From Streptomyces canus (lineage in GTDB: Bacteria; Actinomycetota; Actinomycetes; Streptomycetales; Streptomycetaceae), in the NCBI RefSeq assembly GCF_041435015.1, contig NZ_CP107989.1:1364001-1428000 (forward strand): a stretch of DNA of 64,000 bases, given 5' to 3'. The notes beneath the pieces are model-generated. The model was given only the letters and a program-made list of their open reading frames with translations. It ran no database searches and had not been told where the DNA came from. Both the position numbers and the translations under genes were made by a program. Positions 1 through 12,376 of the stretch are shown here, one piece after another. Within the stretch, counting starts at the first letter, position 1. Every line of letters starts with the position of its first letter.

Positions 1-1139
1 TTGCCGCCGAGCTTCAGGCCGATGCCGGGCAGCGGGACGCTGGTGACGAGGATGTCGAACCAGAGCCGGGCGCCCTGGCCGGCCAGGGGGCCGCCGAGGC
101 GGTGGCCGAGGGCCGGGACGTGGTCGGCGAGCAGGGCGACGGCGCCCGCGCCGCGGTTGGAGCCGGCGTCCTTGTTGCGGTCCATGGCCGTGCGGACCGT
201 GTCCAGGCGGCCCAGCGGGTCGGGGTCGCCGACCGGAAGCCGCATCAGGTACCCGGACAGCCGGTTGCCCTGCGGGTGCGCGGTGCGCGGACGGCGCTTG
301 GAGACGGGGATCAGGGCGCGGGGCGCCACGCCCGCACTGCCGTCCCCCCGCTCGTCCAGCCAGCGGCGCAGCGCGCCCGCGACGACGGCGATCAGGACGT
401 CGTTGACGGTGCCGCCCCGGGCCTTGCGGACGTGGTGCACGTCGTCGAGGTCGACGACGACTCCGGCGGTGCGGCGGGTGCCGCTCGGCTCGGAGACGAG
501 GGCGGCCGAGGAGCTCACGCCCACGCAGGACAGGGCGACGGATGCGCCGATGTCGAGGGCACGGCCCAGGTCGGAGACGGCGGACCGGACGCGCCCGGGC
601 AGTTTGCGCACGTCCGGGAGCAGGGGCTTCGCGGGTTCCGCGGGGCGCGGCTTGCGCACGGGCAGGTCCATCGGGTCCAGGACGGCGGCGGCGAGCGTCA
701 GGGCCCGCAGTCCGTCGGCCAGGGCGTGGTGGAACTTGAAGAGCACGGCGAAGGAGACTCCGTCCTCCCCCGGCAGCACGTGCGCCTCCCATGGCGGCCG
801 TTCGCGGTCGAGCGGCCGCTGCATGAGCCGGCCGGCCTCGGTGTGGAAGTCGGCGGTCGGGGCGTGCAGCAGGACGTGGCGCAGCGGGTCGAAGTCCGGG
901 TCGGGTACGCGGGCGGCTCCCCCGAAGGCGTACGGGAAGCCGAGCGGCCACACGTCCCGGATCCGCATCCTGAGGCCGGGCACGGCGGCGGCCCGGCCCG
1001 CGAGCAGGTCGGCCGCGTGCGCGCCGGCGGTGGGCGAGTGCGCCGCGAAGACGCCGAGCGCTCCCAGGTGCATCGGGTGCTCGGCGGATTCCATGTTCCA
1101 GAACGCCAGGTCGAGAGGGGCGAGCAGGTCAGAAGTCAA
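1..1139 (-). CDS. WS/DGAT family O-acyltransferase, 3' end cut by window
   Basis: Wax ester synthase/acyl-CoA:diacylglycerol acyltransferase, which makes storage lipids (triacylglycerol or wax esters) at the membrane. The reverse strand reads, from a TTG start, LTSDLLAPLDLAFWNMES, the usual N-terminus of the actinobacterial family, and carries the catalytic HHxxxDG motif as HHALADG at residues 137-143, where this family has it. About 379 codons are visible; family members are near 450, so the C-terminal part lies outside the window. The TTG start is chosen because the conserved N-terminus begins there and an AGGC stretch lies just upstream; no ATG fits. It stands alone here, with a terminator of the next gene upstream. 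Confidence 0.85.
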   Translation of the reverse strand, partial: MTSDLLAPLDLAFWNMESAEHPMHLGALGVFAAHSPTAGAHAADLLAGRAAAVPGLRMRIRDVWPLGFPYAFGGAARVPDPDFDPLRHVLLHAPTADFHTEAGRLMQRPLDRERPPWEAHVLPGEDGVSFAVLFKFHHALADGLRALTLAAAVLDPMDLPVRKPRPAEPAKPLLPDVRKLPGRVRSAVSDLGRALDIGASVALSCVGVSSSAALVSEPSGTRRTAGVVVDLDDVHHVRKARGGTVNDVLIAVVAGALRRWLDERGDGSAGVAPRALIPVSKRRPRTAHPQGNRLSGYLMRLPVGDPDPLGRLDTVRTAMDRNKDAGSNRGAGAVALLADHVPALGHRLGGPLAGQGARLWFDILVTSVPLPGIGLKLGG

Positions 1140-1240
1140 TGGCTTGCCTCGCGTCCGACAACGGGTGGGCCAGCAGTCAATCGCCCTCCGGCGATTACGG
1201 TCAAGTACGATCAAGCTACGCACAGTTAACAACAGATTAA

Positions 1241-1269
1241 GTCCCGCCCCCAGTCGAAAGGGGCGGGAC
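1241..1269 (-). terminator. Hairpin terminator of the GH2 gene
   Basis: Perfect 10-bp stem GTCCCGCCCC / GGGGCGGGAC with a 9-nt loop. Read on the minus strand it lies 17 nt past the stop of the glycosidase gene and is followed by TTAATCTGTT, a T-rich run as expected for an intrinsic terminator. Confidence 0.75.
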
Positions 1270-1286
1270 ACATGGTGCGAATGCAA

Positions 1287-3905
1287 TCATCCGTCGGTTG
1301 ACACACACCCTGCCGGAATCGCCCGGGGCGCGTCCCGGATCAGGGCACGGTGCGCGGCCCTGACCCGCTCGACGTCCGGTTTGAGGACCTTGCGGTCGTA
1401 GGTGAGCAGCCCGTTCAGCTCACCCTCGACGTCCGAGATCTGGGTGTAGACGGCCCCGTTGCCGCCTCGGCAGGCCAGGGCCCGCACCTCGTCGAGCTTG
1501 GCCAGATAGTCGTCGGTGTAGGTCGCCGGATCCACGTCGACGTACGACTGCTGGACGGACCAGGCGTGCCCGGGGACCGCGAGACCCAGACCGCCGTACT
1601 CACCGCTGACCAGGGCGCGTCTGCCGTCCGGGTGAGGCGGCAGGGCGGGACTGGGATACCCGTGCTCGTCCATGATGTCGCCGGCGTTGCCGTCGGCGCC
1701 GAGGTTGAGACCCGACTGGTTGTCGACCAGGCGGGTCGGGTCCCAGGCCTTGGCCTGTTCGGCGATCCGTCCGATGTCGTACTGCCCCCAGCCCTCGTTG
1801 AAGGTCACCCACATGACGACCGACGGACTGCTGATGTGATCGTCGATCATCTGCTTCATCTCGCGCTCGTACTCGGCGCGGGCGGCGGGACCCGGATTCA
1901 CCCCCGCGGTCATCGCGGGCATGTCCTGCCACACCATCAGGCCCAACCGGTCGGCCCAGTAGAACCAGCGGTCGGGCTCGACCTTGATGTGCTTGCGGAC
2001 AGCGTTGAAGCCGAGCTTCTTGTGCACCCTCAGGTCGTATGCCAGGGCTTCGTCGGTGGGCGCGGTGTGCAGGCCGTCGGGCCAGAAGCCCTGGTCGAGG
2101 GTGGCCATCATGAAGACGGGCTCGCCGTTGAGGACCGTGCGCGGGGTGCCGTTGACGTTCTCGACGGCTATGGAGCGCATCCCGAAGTAGCTGCCGACGC
2201 GGTCGGCGCCGACGGTCACCTTCAGGCCGTAGAGGAACGGATCATCCGGCGACCACAGGCGCGGGTTCTCGATGGTCAGGGTGAGCGGTCCGCCGGTGCG
2301 CCCGCGGGCCGTCGCGACCTTCCGCTTTCCGTCGTACGCCGTCGCCGTGATCGCTACGCCGTCCCGGACACCCTGTGCCTCCACCGTCAGCCGGTCGGCG
2401 GAGACGTCGGGGGTCAGCTTGAGGGAGCCGACGTGGTCAAGGGCGACCGGCTCCATCCAGACGGTCTGCCAGATCCCGGAGGACGGGGTGTACCAGATGC
2501 CGCTCGGGTCGAGACGCTGCTTGCCGAGGGGCGGGTTCTCGCCGTCGGTCGCGTCGGTGGGGTCGTACACGCCGACGATCAGTTCCTGGGTACGGCCGGG
2601 CTTCAGCGCGTCCGTGATGTCGGCGCCGAACTTGTCGTAGCCGCCGGTGTGTTCGGCGACCTTGGTCCCGTTGACGTACACCTCGGACCGCCAGTCGACC
2701 GCCCCGAAGTTGAGCTGGAGGCGCTTGCCGGAGCCGATGCGCCAGTCGGCCGGGACGGTGAAGGTGCGGCGGTACCACATGCGGTCCTCGTGCCGTTCCA
2801 GGCCGGAGAGTTGCGACTCCACGGGGTACGGGACGAGGATGCGCTCGGCCAGGTTCCTGCCCACCGGCGGCCGTTCACCCGCCTCGGCGGCGGCGAACTG
2901 CCAGCGGCCGTTGAGGCCCAGCCACGCCTCACGGGTCAACTGCGGCCGCGGGTACTCGGGGTGGGCGTTGTCCGGCCCCACCTCGTCGGCCCACTTCGTG
3001 CGCAGTTCGTACGTCGAGCGATTGGGCCCGCTGCTCCAGAACGCGCTGACAACGTTGCCGTCGGCACTGGTGAGCCCGGCTTCGCCGTCGTAGCGGAGGT
3101 CGGCCGTGCCGCGCGCGGTGCCGGTCCTGTTGCCCACGACGGGTTCGGCGAGGGTGACGAGCAGGACACGGGGGTCCGCCGGGTCCTGTTTCGCCGTACC
3201 CAAGGGCCACTTGGCGCCGCCGATCACCGCCTGGAGGTGGTCGGTGAGCGCGGCCGGCGGTGCGGCGAGGGGCTGGGCGAAGTCGAGCTTCAGGGTGCGG
3301 CCGGTGGCGAGGACGGTGGTCGCGACCGGTCCGTCGTAGTCGTAGCCCTCGGGCAGCCGGAACGCCGACTGCGGAACGGCCTGTTGGGTTCCGCCGGGCC
3401 GGACCCAGCGCAGGTGGAGGTTGGAGCCGCCGTAGTGCTCGAAGTACTCGACCTTGATGTCGTAGGACTCTCCGGCGGTCAACTCGACGGGCTGCGCGGT
3501 CTGTTCGCGGTCCCAGTCGTCGACCCAGTGGTCGATGAGGAGCTGTCCGCCGATCCAGAGACGGAAGCCGTTGTCGCCGATGACCGAGAAGGTGTGCGGT
3601 CCGGAGGCCGTCGGCACCAGCCTGCCGGTCCAGCGGACGCTGACGTCGTCCGAACGGCCGGTCGCGGCGGCCAGCCGGGGCTCCAGGTTGTCGAAGTCCA
3701 GGTTCGGGTCGAAGGTGGTCGCCTTGAGCTCGTGGAAGTCGAAGGCGCCGGGAGCGGACTGCGTGTAGTACTCGCCCTTGAGACCACGGGCCTCGACGGG
3801 ATCGTCGGCCAGGGCGGGATTCGCGGTCAGACCGGCGAGACCGAGGAGGGCGGCGAACAGTAACGCCAGCCGGGCTCTGAGACGGGTGAGGTGCCTGCTG
3901 TGCAC
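1287..3905 (-). CDS. Secreted PA14-domain glycoside hydrolase family 2 protein (beta-galactosidase/beta-glucuronidase-like)
   Basis: Exported retaining glycosidase, 872 aa. A signal peptide (Arg-rich start, hydrophobic core, cut after NPALA) is followed by a PA14 carbohydrate-binding domain (begins GLKGEYYTQSAPG), then the GH2 sandwich, Ig-like and TIM-barrel domains (QLTREAWLGLNGRWQF onward). The acid/base is Glu704 in FNEGW and the likely nucleophile Glu769 in SGEYGG. The GTG at 3905 is preferred over upstream ATG codons because GGAGG lies 5 nt before it and the signal peptide begins there; upstream ATGs would put non-signal residues in front. Substrate is not evident; GH2 with PA14 suggests plant or microbial polysaccharide side chains. 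Divergent from a cupin gene. Confidence 0.85.
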   Translation of the reverse strand: MHSRHLTRLRARLALLFAALLGLAGLTANPALADDPVEARGLKGEYYTQSAPGAFDFHELKATTFDPNLDFDNLEPRLAAATGRSDDVSVRWTGRLVPTASGPHTFSVIGDNGFRLWIGGQLLIDHWVDDWDREQTAQPVELTAGESYDIKVEYFEHYGGSNLHLRWVRPGGTQQAVPQSAFRLPEGYDYDGPVATTVLATGRTLKLDFAQPLAAPPAALTDHLQAVIGGAKWPLGTAKQDPADPRVLLVTLAEPVVGNRTGTARGTADLRYDGEAGLTSADGNVVSAFWSSGPNRSTYELRTKWADEVGPDNAHPEYPRPQLTREAWLGLNGRWQFAAAEAGERPPVGRNLAERILVPYPVESQLSGLERHEDRMWYRRTFTVPADWRIGSGKRLQLNFGAVDWRSEVYVNGTKVAEHTGGYDKFGADITDALKPGRTQELIVGVYDPTDATDGENPPLGKQRLDPSGIWYTPSSGIWQTVWMEPVALDHVGSLKLTPDVSADRLTVEAQGVRDGVAITATAYDGKRKVATARGRTGGPLTLTIENPRLWSPDDPFLYGLKVTVGADRVGSYFGMRSIAVENVNGTPRTVLNGEPVFMMATLDQGFWPDGLHTAPTDEALAYDLRVHKKLGFNAVRKHIKVEPDRWFYWADRLGLMVWQDMPAMTAGVNPGPAARAEYEREMKQMIDDHISSPSVVMWVTFNEGWGQYDIGRIAEQAKAWDPTRLVDNQSGLNLGADGNAGDIMDEHGYPSPALPPHPDGRRALVSGEYGGLGLAVPGHAWSVQQSYVDVDPATYTDDYLAKLDEVRALACRGGNGAVYTQISDVEGELNGLLTYDRKVLKPDVERVRAAHRALIRDAPRAIPAGCVSTDG

Positions 3906-3915
3906 GGAAGCCTCC

Positions 3916-3931
3916 ATAACAACGTTGTCAT
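3916..3931. promoter_or_regulatory. LacI-type operator palindrome before the GH2 gene
   Basis: ATAACAACGTTGTCAT is a 16-bp dyad with one mismatched pair around a central CG, the form typical of LacI-family operators. A second half-site, CATGACAAC, follows at about 3945-3953. It sits 11-26 nt upstream of the GTG start, overlapping the leader, where repressor binding would block transcription. No LacI gene is in the window, so the regulator is inferred to be elsewhere. Confidence 0.6.
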
Positions 3932-4060
3932 GGGCAGGAAGTGGCATGACAACACGGATTCCGGCTTCCGTCCAGGGACATGACAAGCCTGCCGCGCATG
4001 CCGTCGACGCGCAGTACGCGGAGAATTGACAGCAGGACCCTCCCCTGCCGGAAGAAGGCG

Positions 4061-4450
<390 letters not shown>

Positions 4451-4462
4451 CCCCACCGCCGC

Positions 4463-5683
4463 TCAGGACACCAGCTGTCCCTTCCCGAGCGCGATCACCC
4501 CGCCCTTGGACACGGTGTACAGCTCCGCGTCCCGCTCCGGGTTCACGCCGATCGTCGCGCCCGGCGGGACCTCGACGTTCTTGTCGAGGACGGCACCGCG
4601 GACCACGGCGCCCCGGCCGATCTTCACGTTGTCGTGCAGCACCGAGCCCTGGACCACGGCCCCCGGGTCGACCAGGACACCGGGCGAGAGCACGGACCGG
4701 GTGACCTGGCCCCGGATCAGGCAGCCCGCGCTGATGATGGACTCGCTGGCGATGCCGCCGGAGTTGAAGCGGGCCGGGGAGAGCTGGCCCGAATGGGTGT
4801 AGATGGGCCACTGCCGGTTGTAGAGGTTGAAGGCGGGGCGCTCGGCGATCAGGTCCATGTGGGCGTCGTAGTAGGCGTCCAGGGTTCCCACGTCACGCCA
4901 GTAGCCGCGGTCGCGGGTGGTCTCGCCGGGGACGTGGTTGGCGCTGAAGTCGTAGAGCTGCGCCTCGCCGCGCTCGGTGAGCTGGGGCAGGATCGAGCCG
5001 CCCATGTCGTGGACGGAGTGCTCGTCCTCGGAGTCCCGCTGGAGCGCCTCGATCAGGGCCTTGGTGGTGAAGATGTAGTTGCCCATCGAGGCGAACACGC
5101 TCTCCGGGTCGTCCGCCAGCCCCGGCGGGTCGGCCGGCTTCTCGAGGAAGCCTTCCACCGTGAGGCCGTCCGAGCCCGGGGAGATCACTCCGAACGAGGG
5201 GGACTCCGAGCGCGGGACCCGGATCCCGGCCACCGTGACGCCCGCGCCGGACTCGATGTGCTGCGCGAGCATCTGGCGCGGGTCCATGCGGTACACATGG
5301 TCGGCGCCGAAGACCGCCACGTACTCAGGACGTTCGTCGTACAGCAGGTTCAGCGACTGCAGGATCGCGTCCGCGCTGCCCAGGTACCAGCGCGGCCCGA
5401 GGCGCTGCTGGGCGGGCACCGGCGTGATGTAGTTGCCGAGCAGGCTCGACATCCGCCAGGTGGTCGTGATGTGCCGGTCGAGCGAGTGCGACTTGTACTG
5501 CGTGAGCACACAGATGCGCAGGATGTCGCCGTTGACGAGGTTGGACAGGACGAAGTCGACCAGGCGATACGTCCCTCCGAAGGTGACCGCCGGTTTGGCG
5601 CGGTCGGTGGTCAAGGGCATCAGGCGTTTGCCTTCTCCGCCCGCGAGTACGATGCCGAGCACCGAAGGTCCGCCACGACGCAT
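4463..5683 (-). CDS. glgC: Glucose-1-phosphate adenylyltransferase
   Basis: Makes ADP-glucose from glucose-1-phosphate and ATP for glycogen or GlgE-pathway glucan synthesis in the cytoplasm. 406 aa, normal for the family. The N-terminal nucleotidyltransferase signature is [15 protein letters not shown] followed by RAKPAV; the C-terminal half shows left-handed beta-helix repeats (hexapeptide pattern around [20 protein letters not shown]). The ATG at 5683 follows GAGGAG by 7 nt; a longer frame upstream is only an artefact. It lies 49 nt downstream of glgA in the same direction, probably one transcript. Confidence 0.95.
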   Translation of the reverse strand: MRRGGPSVLGIVLAGGEGKRLMPLTTDRAKPAVTFGGTYRLVDFVLSNLVNGDILRICVLTQYKSHSLDRHITTTWRMSSLLGNYITPVPAQQRLGPRWYLGSADAILQSLNLLYDERPEYVAVFGADHVYRMDPRQMLAQHIESGAGVTVAGIRVPRSESPSFGVISPGSDGLTVEGFLEKPADPPGLADDPESVFASMGNYIFTTKALIEALQRDSEDEHSVHDMGGSILPQLTERGEAQLYDFSANHVPGETTRDRGYWRDVGTLDAYYDAHMDLIAERPAFNLYNRQWPIYTHSGQLSPARFNSGGIASESIISAGCLIRGQVTRSVLSPGVLVDPGAVVQGSVLHDNVKIGRGAVVRGAVLDKNVEVPPGATIGVNPERDAELYTVSKGGVIALGKGQLVS

Positions 5684-5732
5684 GGCCGCTCTCCTCACCC
5701 TGGTTTGACCCATCACTGCCCTTGCGAGGGGC

Positions 5733-6899
5733 CTAGTACGCCTGTTTGAGGATCTCCTCGTACAGCCGGACCGTGCGCCGCGCGACGGCGTCCCAGCCGA
5801 ACTCGCCCACCGCGCGCTCACGTCCCGCCTCGCCCATCCGCCGCGCGGTCTCCGGATCGCCGATCACTGAGTCGAGTGCCCTGGCGAGGCCCGTCTCGAA
5901 CGCGTCGTCCACGGTGACGAGCAGGCCGGTCCTGCCGTCGTCCACTACCTCCGGGATACCGCCGACCCGCGAGGCCACCACGGGGGTTCCGCAGGCCATC
6001 GCCTCCAGGTTGACGATGCCGAGGGGTTCGTACACCGAGGGGCAGACGAAGACGGCCGCGTGGGTCAGGAGCTGGATCACCTCGGGGCGCGGCAGCATCT
6101 GCGGGATCCAGTGGACGCCCTCGCGGACCCGGCTCAGCTCCTCGAAGAGCTCGCGGAACTCCCGGTCGATCTCGGGAGTGTCCGGCGCGCCCGCGCACAG
6201 CACGACCTGCGCGGCCGGGTCGATGTCCCGGACCGCCCGCATCAGGTGCGGCACGCCCTTCTGGCGGGTGATACGGCCCACGAACAGCACGAACGGACGC
6301 TCACGGTCCAGTCCGATCCGGTCCAGTACGTCGGTGCCGTGGTCGGGCCGGTACAGAGCGGTGTCGATGCCGTTGTGCACGATGTGGACCTTGGCCGGAT
6401 CCAGCGCCGGGTAGCAGCCGAGGATGTCCTCGCGCATGGCTCCCGACACGGCGATCACCGCGTCGGCGGTCTCGATCGCGGTGCGCTCGGCCCAGCTGGA
6501 GAGGGCGTATCCGCCGCCGAGCTGCTCGGCCTTCCAGGGGCGCAGGGGCTCCAGGGAATGGGCGGTCATCACGTGCGGGATGCCGTGCAGCAGCTTGCCG
6601 AGGTGGCCGGCGAGATTGGCGTACCAGGTGTGCGAGTGGAGCAGCTCGCGGCCTTCGAGGCCCGCGGCCATGGAGAGGTCCACGGAGAAGGTGCGCAGCG
6701 CGTCGTTGGCGGTGTCGAGCCCGGACCAGGGCCGGTGCCGGATCACGCCCGCCGCTCTCTCCTTGACGGACACCTCGCCCCAGCAGTGCACGTCCAGGTC
6801 GACGAGGGACCTCAACTCCCGGGCGAGGAACTCGACATGCACACCGGCACCGCCGTACACGTCCGGCGGGTACTCCCGGGTCAGCAGGCCCACACGCAC
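5733..6899 (-). CDS. glgA: Actinobacterial glycogen synthase / maltose-1-phosphate synthase (GT4)
   Basis: 388-aa GT-B glycosyltransferase of family 4, the short actinobacterial GlgA (also called GlgM), which transfers glucose from ADP-glucose to glucose-1-phosphate or glucan. N-terminus [19 protein letters not shown] with the glycine-rich donor/acceptor loop; second Rossmann domain at [14 protein letters not shown]-terminal EX7E motif in the segment [20 protein letters not shown]. Upstream of glgC, so the pair supplies both donor synthesis and transfer. Which of the two reactions dominates cannot be decided from sequence. Confidence 0.93.
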   Translation of the reverse strand: MRVGLLTREYPPDVYGGAGVHVEFLARELRSLVDLDVHCWGEVSVKERAAGVIRHRPWSGLDTANDALRTFSVDLSMAAGLEGRELLHSHTWYANLAGHLGKLLHGIPHVMTAHSLEPLRPWKAEQLGGGYALSSWAERTAIETADAVIAVSGAMREDILGCYPALDPAKVHIVHNGIDTALYRPDHGTDVLDRIGLDRERPFVLFVGRITRQKGVPHLMRAVRDIDPAAQVVLCAGAPDTPEIDREFRELFEELSRVREGVHWIPQMLPRPEVIQLLTHAAVFVCPSVYEPLGIVNLEAMACGTPVVASRVGGIPEVVDDGRTGLLVTVDDAFETGLARALDSVIGDPETARRMGEAGRERAVGEFGWDAVARRTVRLYEEILKQAY

Positions 6900-6938
6900 C
6901 CGGAACCCCCTGTCTCAGCGGTTGGTTGGCTTTCATGG

Positions 6939-7721
6939 TCACCCAGATGCGCCGCGCGGGGAAGGGCGCGGGGCTCGTGTGAAGCAACAGTCACCACATA
7001 CGCCACCTTCCGGCACCCGGTAGTACAGACAGCAGCTGCGGCGGCGGAAGGCGGTGCCGGTGAGCGTGCCGGTTCCGGCGAGGAGGGGGTGGGCGAGGAG
7101 TTCCGCGGCCAGGTCACGGGCGCGCGCGGCGAGGTCCGGACGGTGGCCCAGCTGACGGGCGGCGCCCACGAGGGCCGAGGCGGCGTTGCCCCACATCAGT
7201 CCGGTGGCGAGCCGGTACTCGGCGTGCAGCGCCGCCGTGAGCGGTTCGAGGTGGCCGTGCAGGACGACGTCGGCGATGGTCCCGGCGTCGCCCGGCAGCG
7301 GCTCCACGGCATCCAGCCACAGGTCGTCGGGGGCACTCGCGTCGGGGTCCCAGTGCAGCCGGCGCGGCGCCAGGTCGGGGATCCGGCCGTACCGGGCCGC
7401 GCAGCCGAGGGCCACCGACCACAGCCGGGCCGCGAGGCCCTGCTGGGCGATGGAGGCCGCGATCCGGAGTTCGGGGGCACGCAGGGCCCCGGCGACCTTC
7501 CGGACACGAAAAGTCAGGGTATTTCCATAAACTTCCGGCGCCCCATGCTCGTAGACTTGTGCGAGGGTCGGCAGCGCCGGGCGCGCTGTCCCGGGAGTGC
7601 CGCCGATCGTCCGTAGTACGAAGAAGGCGCCGAGCGGTCGCAGCGCCACGAGATCAGGGTCCAGGTCCACGACCAGCAGTAGTACCAGGGCCCGTAGGGG
7701 TACCCACCAGGGGGCCTCCAC
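6939..7721 (-). CDS. FhuF-like (2Fe-2S)-binding protein
   Basis: Up to 260 aa. The C-terminus has the four-cysteine pattern of the FhuF ferric-siderophore reductase family: RRRSCCLYYRVPEGGVCGDC followed by another Cys, i.e. CC-x10-CxxC, which ligates a [2Fe-2S] cluster. The rest is helical with no other motif. Likely role: cytoplasmic reduction of ferric siderophores. Start is uncertain: the GTG at 7721 gives 260 aa, but the GTG 17 codons later (VDLDPDLVALRPLGAFF) would remove a Trp/Leu-rich stretch that may not be translated. No siderophore genes are adjacent. Confidence 0.75.
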   Translation of the reverse strand: MEAPWWVPLRALVLLLVVDLDPDLVALRPLGAFFVLRTIGGTPGTARPALPTLAQVYEHGAPEVYGNTLTFRVRKVAGALRAPELRIAASIAQQGLAARLWSVALGCAARYGRIPDLAPRRLHWDPDASAPDDLWLDAVEPLPGDAGTIADVVLHGHLEPLTAALHAEYRLATGLMWGNAASALVGAARQLGHRPDLAARARDLAAELLAHPLLAGTGTLTGTAFRRRSCCLYYRVPEGGVCGDCCFTRAPRPSPRGASG

Positions 7722-7898
7722 CCCGTGTCACCCGCCTTGGGGAGGACACGGACCCTTTTGTACTCCATCGGCAGTAGGACCCATTGCCTGCTCAGGTACG
7801 ACGACGGGAAGAACTTTTCCCGGCATCGTGTTGGTCATGGAAGACGACCGTTCGTCGCGCCGGGCAGCCAGCCCCCGCCTCACGCAGAGGAGCAGCTC

Positions 7899-10173
<2,275 letters not shown>

Positions 10174-10197
10174 CTACAACATGCGTCAGGAGGGGCA

Positions 10198-10227
10198 AAA
10201 GTAAGCGCGGCGAACAGGCCATGACAA
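10198..10227 (-). promoter_or_regulatory. Candidate vegetative promoter of the M23/Rpf gene
   Basis: On the minus strand TTGTCA (10227-10222) and TACTTT (10203-10198) are separated by 18 nt, a reasonable -35/-10 pair about 36 nt before the start codon. Inferred only from consensus. Confidence 0.4.
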
Positions 10228-10424
10228 GACGGCAATCAGCCGCGTAGGGGCGCGCGCCGGACCGGCGTCTCCCGCTGAACGCAACGAGGCGCCCGAACCG
10301 TATCCCTGGTGTGCGGACAGTCCTCCGACAGGCCAGGATGACCGGTGGACGATACTGACAAGCACGACCGGCAGCAGCGACACATGACCTACGCGATCCA
10401 CAGGATCTTTTGGGAGCAGGCGGT

Positions 10425-11864
10425 ATGAGCACAACAGCGCAGATCGGCGTCACGGGCCTCGCGGTCATGGGCCGCAACCTGGCCCGCAACTTCGCCCGCA
10501 ACGGCTATACGGTCGCCCTGCACAACCGGACCGCGTCGCGCACGCACGCCCTGGTCGAGGAGTTCGGTGGCGAGGGCGACTTCATCGCGGCCGAGACCGC
10601 CAAGGAGTTCGTGGCGGCGCTGGAGCGGCCGCGCCGGCTGGTCATCATGGTGAAGGCCGGTGAGCCGACCGACGCGGTGATCCAGGAGTTCGCGCCGCTG
10701 CTCGAGCCCGGCGACATGATCATCGACGGCGGTAACGCGCACTTCGCGGACACCCGGCGCCGGGAGCGCGAACTGCGCGAGCAGGGCATCCACTTCGTGG
10801 GCATGGGCGTCTCCGGCGGCGAGGAGGGCGCGCTGCACGGACCGAGCATCATGCCGGGCGGCCCGAAGGAGTCGTACGACTCTCTCGGCCCGATGCTGGA
10901 GAAGATCTCCGCGAAGGCGGCGGACGGGGCGCCCTGTGTGACGCACGTCGGTCCTGACGGCGCCGGGCACTTCGTGAAGATGGTCCACAACGGCATCGAG
11001 TACGCCGACATGCAACTCATCGGCGAGGCGTACCAGTTGCTGCGGGACGTGGCCGGGTACTCCCCCGCCCAGATCGCCGACATCTTCCGCACCTGGAACA
11101 CGGGCCGCCTGGACTCGTACCTGATCGAGATCACGGCCGAGGTGCTCTCGCACGTGGACGCGGCGACGGGCAAGCCGTTCGTGGACGTCGTGGTGGACCA
11201 GGCGGAGCAGAAGGGCACGGGCCGCTGGACCGTGCAGATCGCACTGGACCTGGGTGTCCCGGTGTCGGGCATCGCGGAGGCGGTCTTCGCGCGGTCGCTG
11301 TCGGGTCACGCGGAGCTGCGGGAGGCGTCCCGCGGTCTCGCCGGGCCCAAGGCGTCGCCCTTGTCGGAGGCGGAGGCCGGGGCCTTCGCGGACCGTGTCG
11401 AGCAGGCGCTGTACGCCTCGAAGATCGTGTCGTACACGCAGGGCTTCCACGAGATCGCGGCCGCCCGTGAGGAGTACGACTGGGACATCGACCTGGGTGC
11501 CGTCTCGGCGATCTGGCGCGGCGGCTGCATCATCCGCGCGGCCTTCCTCGACCGCATCCGGTCCGCCTACGACACCCGCGCGGACCTGCCCAGCCTGCTC
11601 TCCGACAACACCTTCGCCCAGGAGATCGCCGACGCCCAGGACGACTGGCGCGAGGTCATCGTCGCGGCGACCCGCCAGGGTGTCCCGACGCCCGGCTTCG
11701 CGGCGGCGCTGGCGTACTACGACGCACTGCGCGCCGAGCGGCTGCCCGCGGCGCTCACGCAGGGGCAGCGGGACTTCTTCGGGGCGCACACGTATCGACG
11801 CACCGACCGCGACGGTTCCTTCCACACGCTGTGGGGCGGGGACCGGTCCGAGGTGACGGGCTGA
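10425..11864 (+). CDS. gnd: 6-phosphogluconate dehydrogenase, NADP-dependent decarboxylating
   Basis: 479-aa enzyme of the oxidative pentose phosphate pathway: 6-phosphogluconate + NADP to ribulose-5-phosphate, CO2 and NADPH. Rossmann motif GVTGLAVMGRNLARN, substrate motif GVSGGEEGALHGPSIMPGG, and catalytic Lys in HFVKMVHNGIEY are all present, as is the long helical C-terminal dimer domain. The length fits the homodimeric GndA type, not the short NAD-type. The ATG at 10425 follows GGGAGCAGGCGGT. A strong terminator follows directly. Confidence 0.96.
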   Translation: MSTTAQIGVTGLAVMGRNLARNFARNGYTVALHNRTASRTHALVEEFGGEGDFIAAETAKEFVAALERPRRLVIMVKAGEPTDAVIQEFAPLLEPGDMIIDGGNAHFADTRRRERELREQGIHFVGMGVSGGEEGALHGPSIMPGGPKESYDSLGPMLEKISAKAADGAPCVTHVGPDGAGHFVKMVHNGIEYADMQLIGEAYQLLRDVAGYSPAQIADIFRTWNTGRLDSYLIEITAEVLSHVDAATGKPFVDVVVDQAEQKGTGRWTVQIALDLGVPVSGIAEAVFARSLSGHAELREASRGLAGPKASPLSEAEAGAFADRVEQALYASKIVSYTQGFHEIAAAREEYDWDIDLGAVSAIWRGGCIIRAAFLDRIRSAYDTRADLPSLLSDNTFAQEIADAQDDWREVIVAATRQGVPTPGFAAALAYYDALRAERLPAALTQGQRDFFGAHTYRRTDRDGSFHTLWGGDRSEVTG

Positions 11865-11877
11865 GCTTCGCCCTGAC

Positions 11878-11913
11878 GTGGAGGAGGGCCACCGTTCGGT
11901 GGCCCTCCTCCAC
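11878..11913. terminator. Strong bidirectional terminator after gnd
   Basis: Perfect 16-bp stem (11878-11893 with 11898-11913) and a 4-nt GTTC loop. It lies between gnd (plus) and the convergent proline-rich gene (minus) and can serve both. Confidence 0.85.
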
Positions 11914-11933
11914 TGTGTTCACGTTGATTGCCG

Positions 11934-12146
11934 TCAGCTGAGCGGTGGCCCCGGCTCCGGGTTCGGTACCGGTTCAGGGCCCGGCGGGACCGGGGACGGC
12001 GGCGGGTCGGGGACCGGGCCCGGTCCCGGAGTCGGGTCCGGGTCCGGGGGTGACGGGGGCTCCGGGGTGGGGCCCGGCGGCGTGGGGACCGGGCCGGGGC
12101 CCGGAGTGGGACCCGGTGGGACGGGGTCGGGATACGGGTTGGTCAT
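11934..12146 (-). CDS. Small proline/glycine-rich protein
   Basis: 70-aa protein made almost wholly of P-x-P-G-P repeats with scattered Asp, Glu, Thr and Val; begins MTNPYPDPVPPGPTPGPG. No signal peptide or helix. It is accepted as real because GGAGG lies 5 nt before the ATG and the frame fills the space between two hairpin-bounded genes; the antisense frames are equally open owing to the repeats, so this remains moderate. Likely disordered; function unknown. Confidence 0.5.
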   Translation of the reverse strand: MTNPYPDPVPPGPTPGPGPVPTPPGPTPEPPSPPDPDPTPGPGPVPDPPPSPVPPGPEPVPNPEPGPPLS

Positions 12147-12376
12147 GGGGTCCTCCAGCCAATCGGTCGACGTCGGCTCTGGACTACTCCCCCGCGTACC
12201 CGTGAGCCCTCCCGCCAGTCACCCACCCGCGTGACGGGCGTGGCCCGCGTGGGTGTGCTCGGGGTGGCTCCGGGTGCGGGGAGGGGGTCTCGACGTACGG
12301 CACGGCACGGCGCGATGCGGCCCGGCGCGGCGCGGTGCGCGAGGCCGGCGTGATCGCGGCTTTCGGACCCGCCCGC
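12147..12376. other. Intergenic, low-complexity GC stretch
   Basis: Around 12297-12345 it contains short CGGCACGGCGCG-type repeats. No gene-like frame, hairpin terminator or promoter stands out. Confidence 0.4.

Noticed and set aside
1..1401. Plus-strand open frames at the window start
   Set aside because: The minus strand encodes a WS/DGAT acyltransferase with HHxxxDG; the plus frames are shadows.
1350..3863. Very long plus-strand open frame (837 codons) over the glycosidase
   Set aside because: It is the complement of a clear GH2 gene with catalytic motifs; high GC leaves antisense frames open. Its composition is Val/Gly/Asp-rich with no family resemblance.
11934..12146. Repeat-rich stretch as a CRISPR array
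   Set aside because: Repeats are short, irregular and explained by Pro-Gly codons; no spacers of constant length.
11878..12234. Plus-strand Gly/Ser/Pro-rich frame opposite the proline-rich gene
   Set aside because: It has no ribosome-binding site and begins in the gnd terminator hairpin; the minus-strand gene has a good one.
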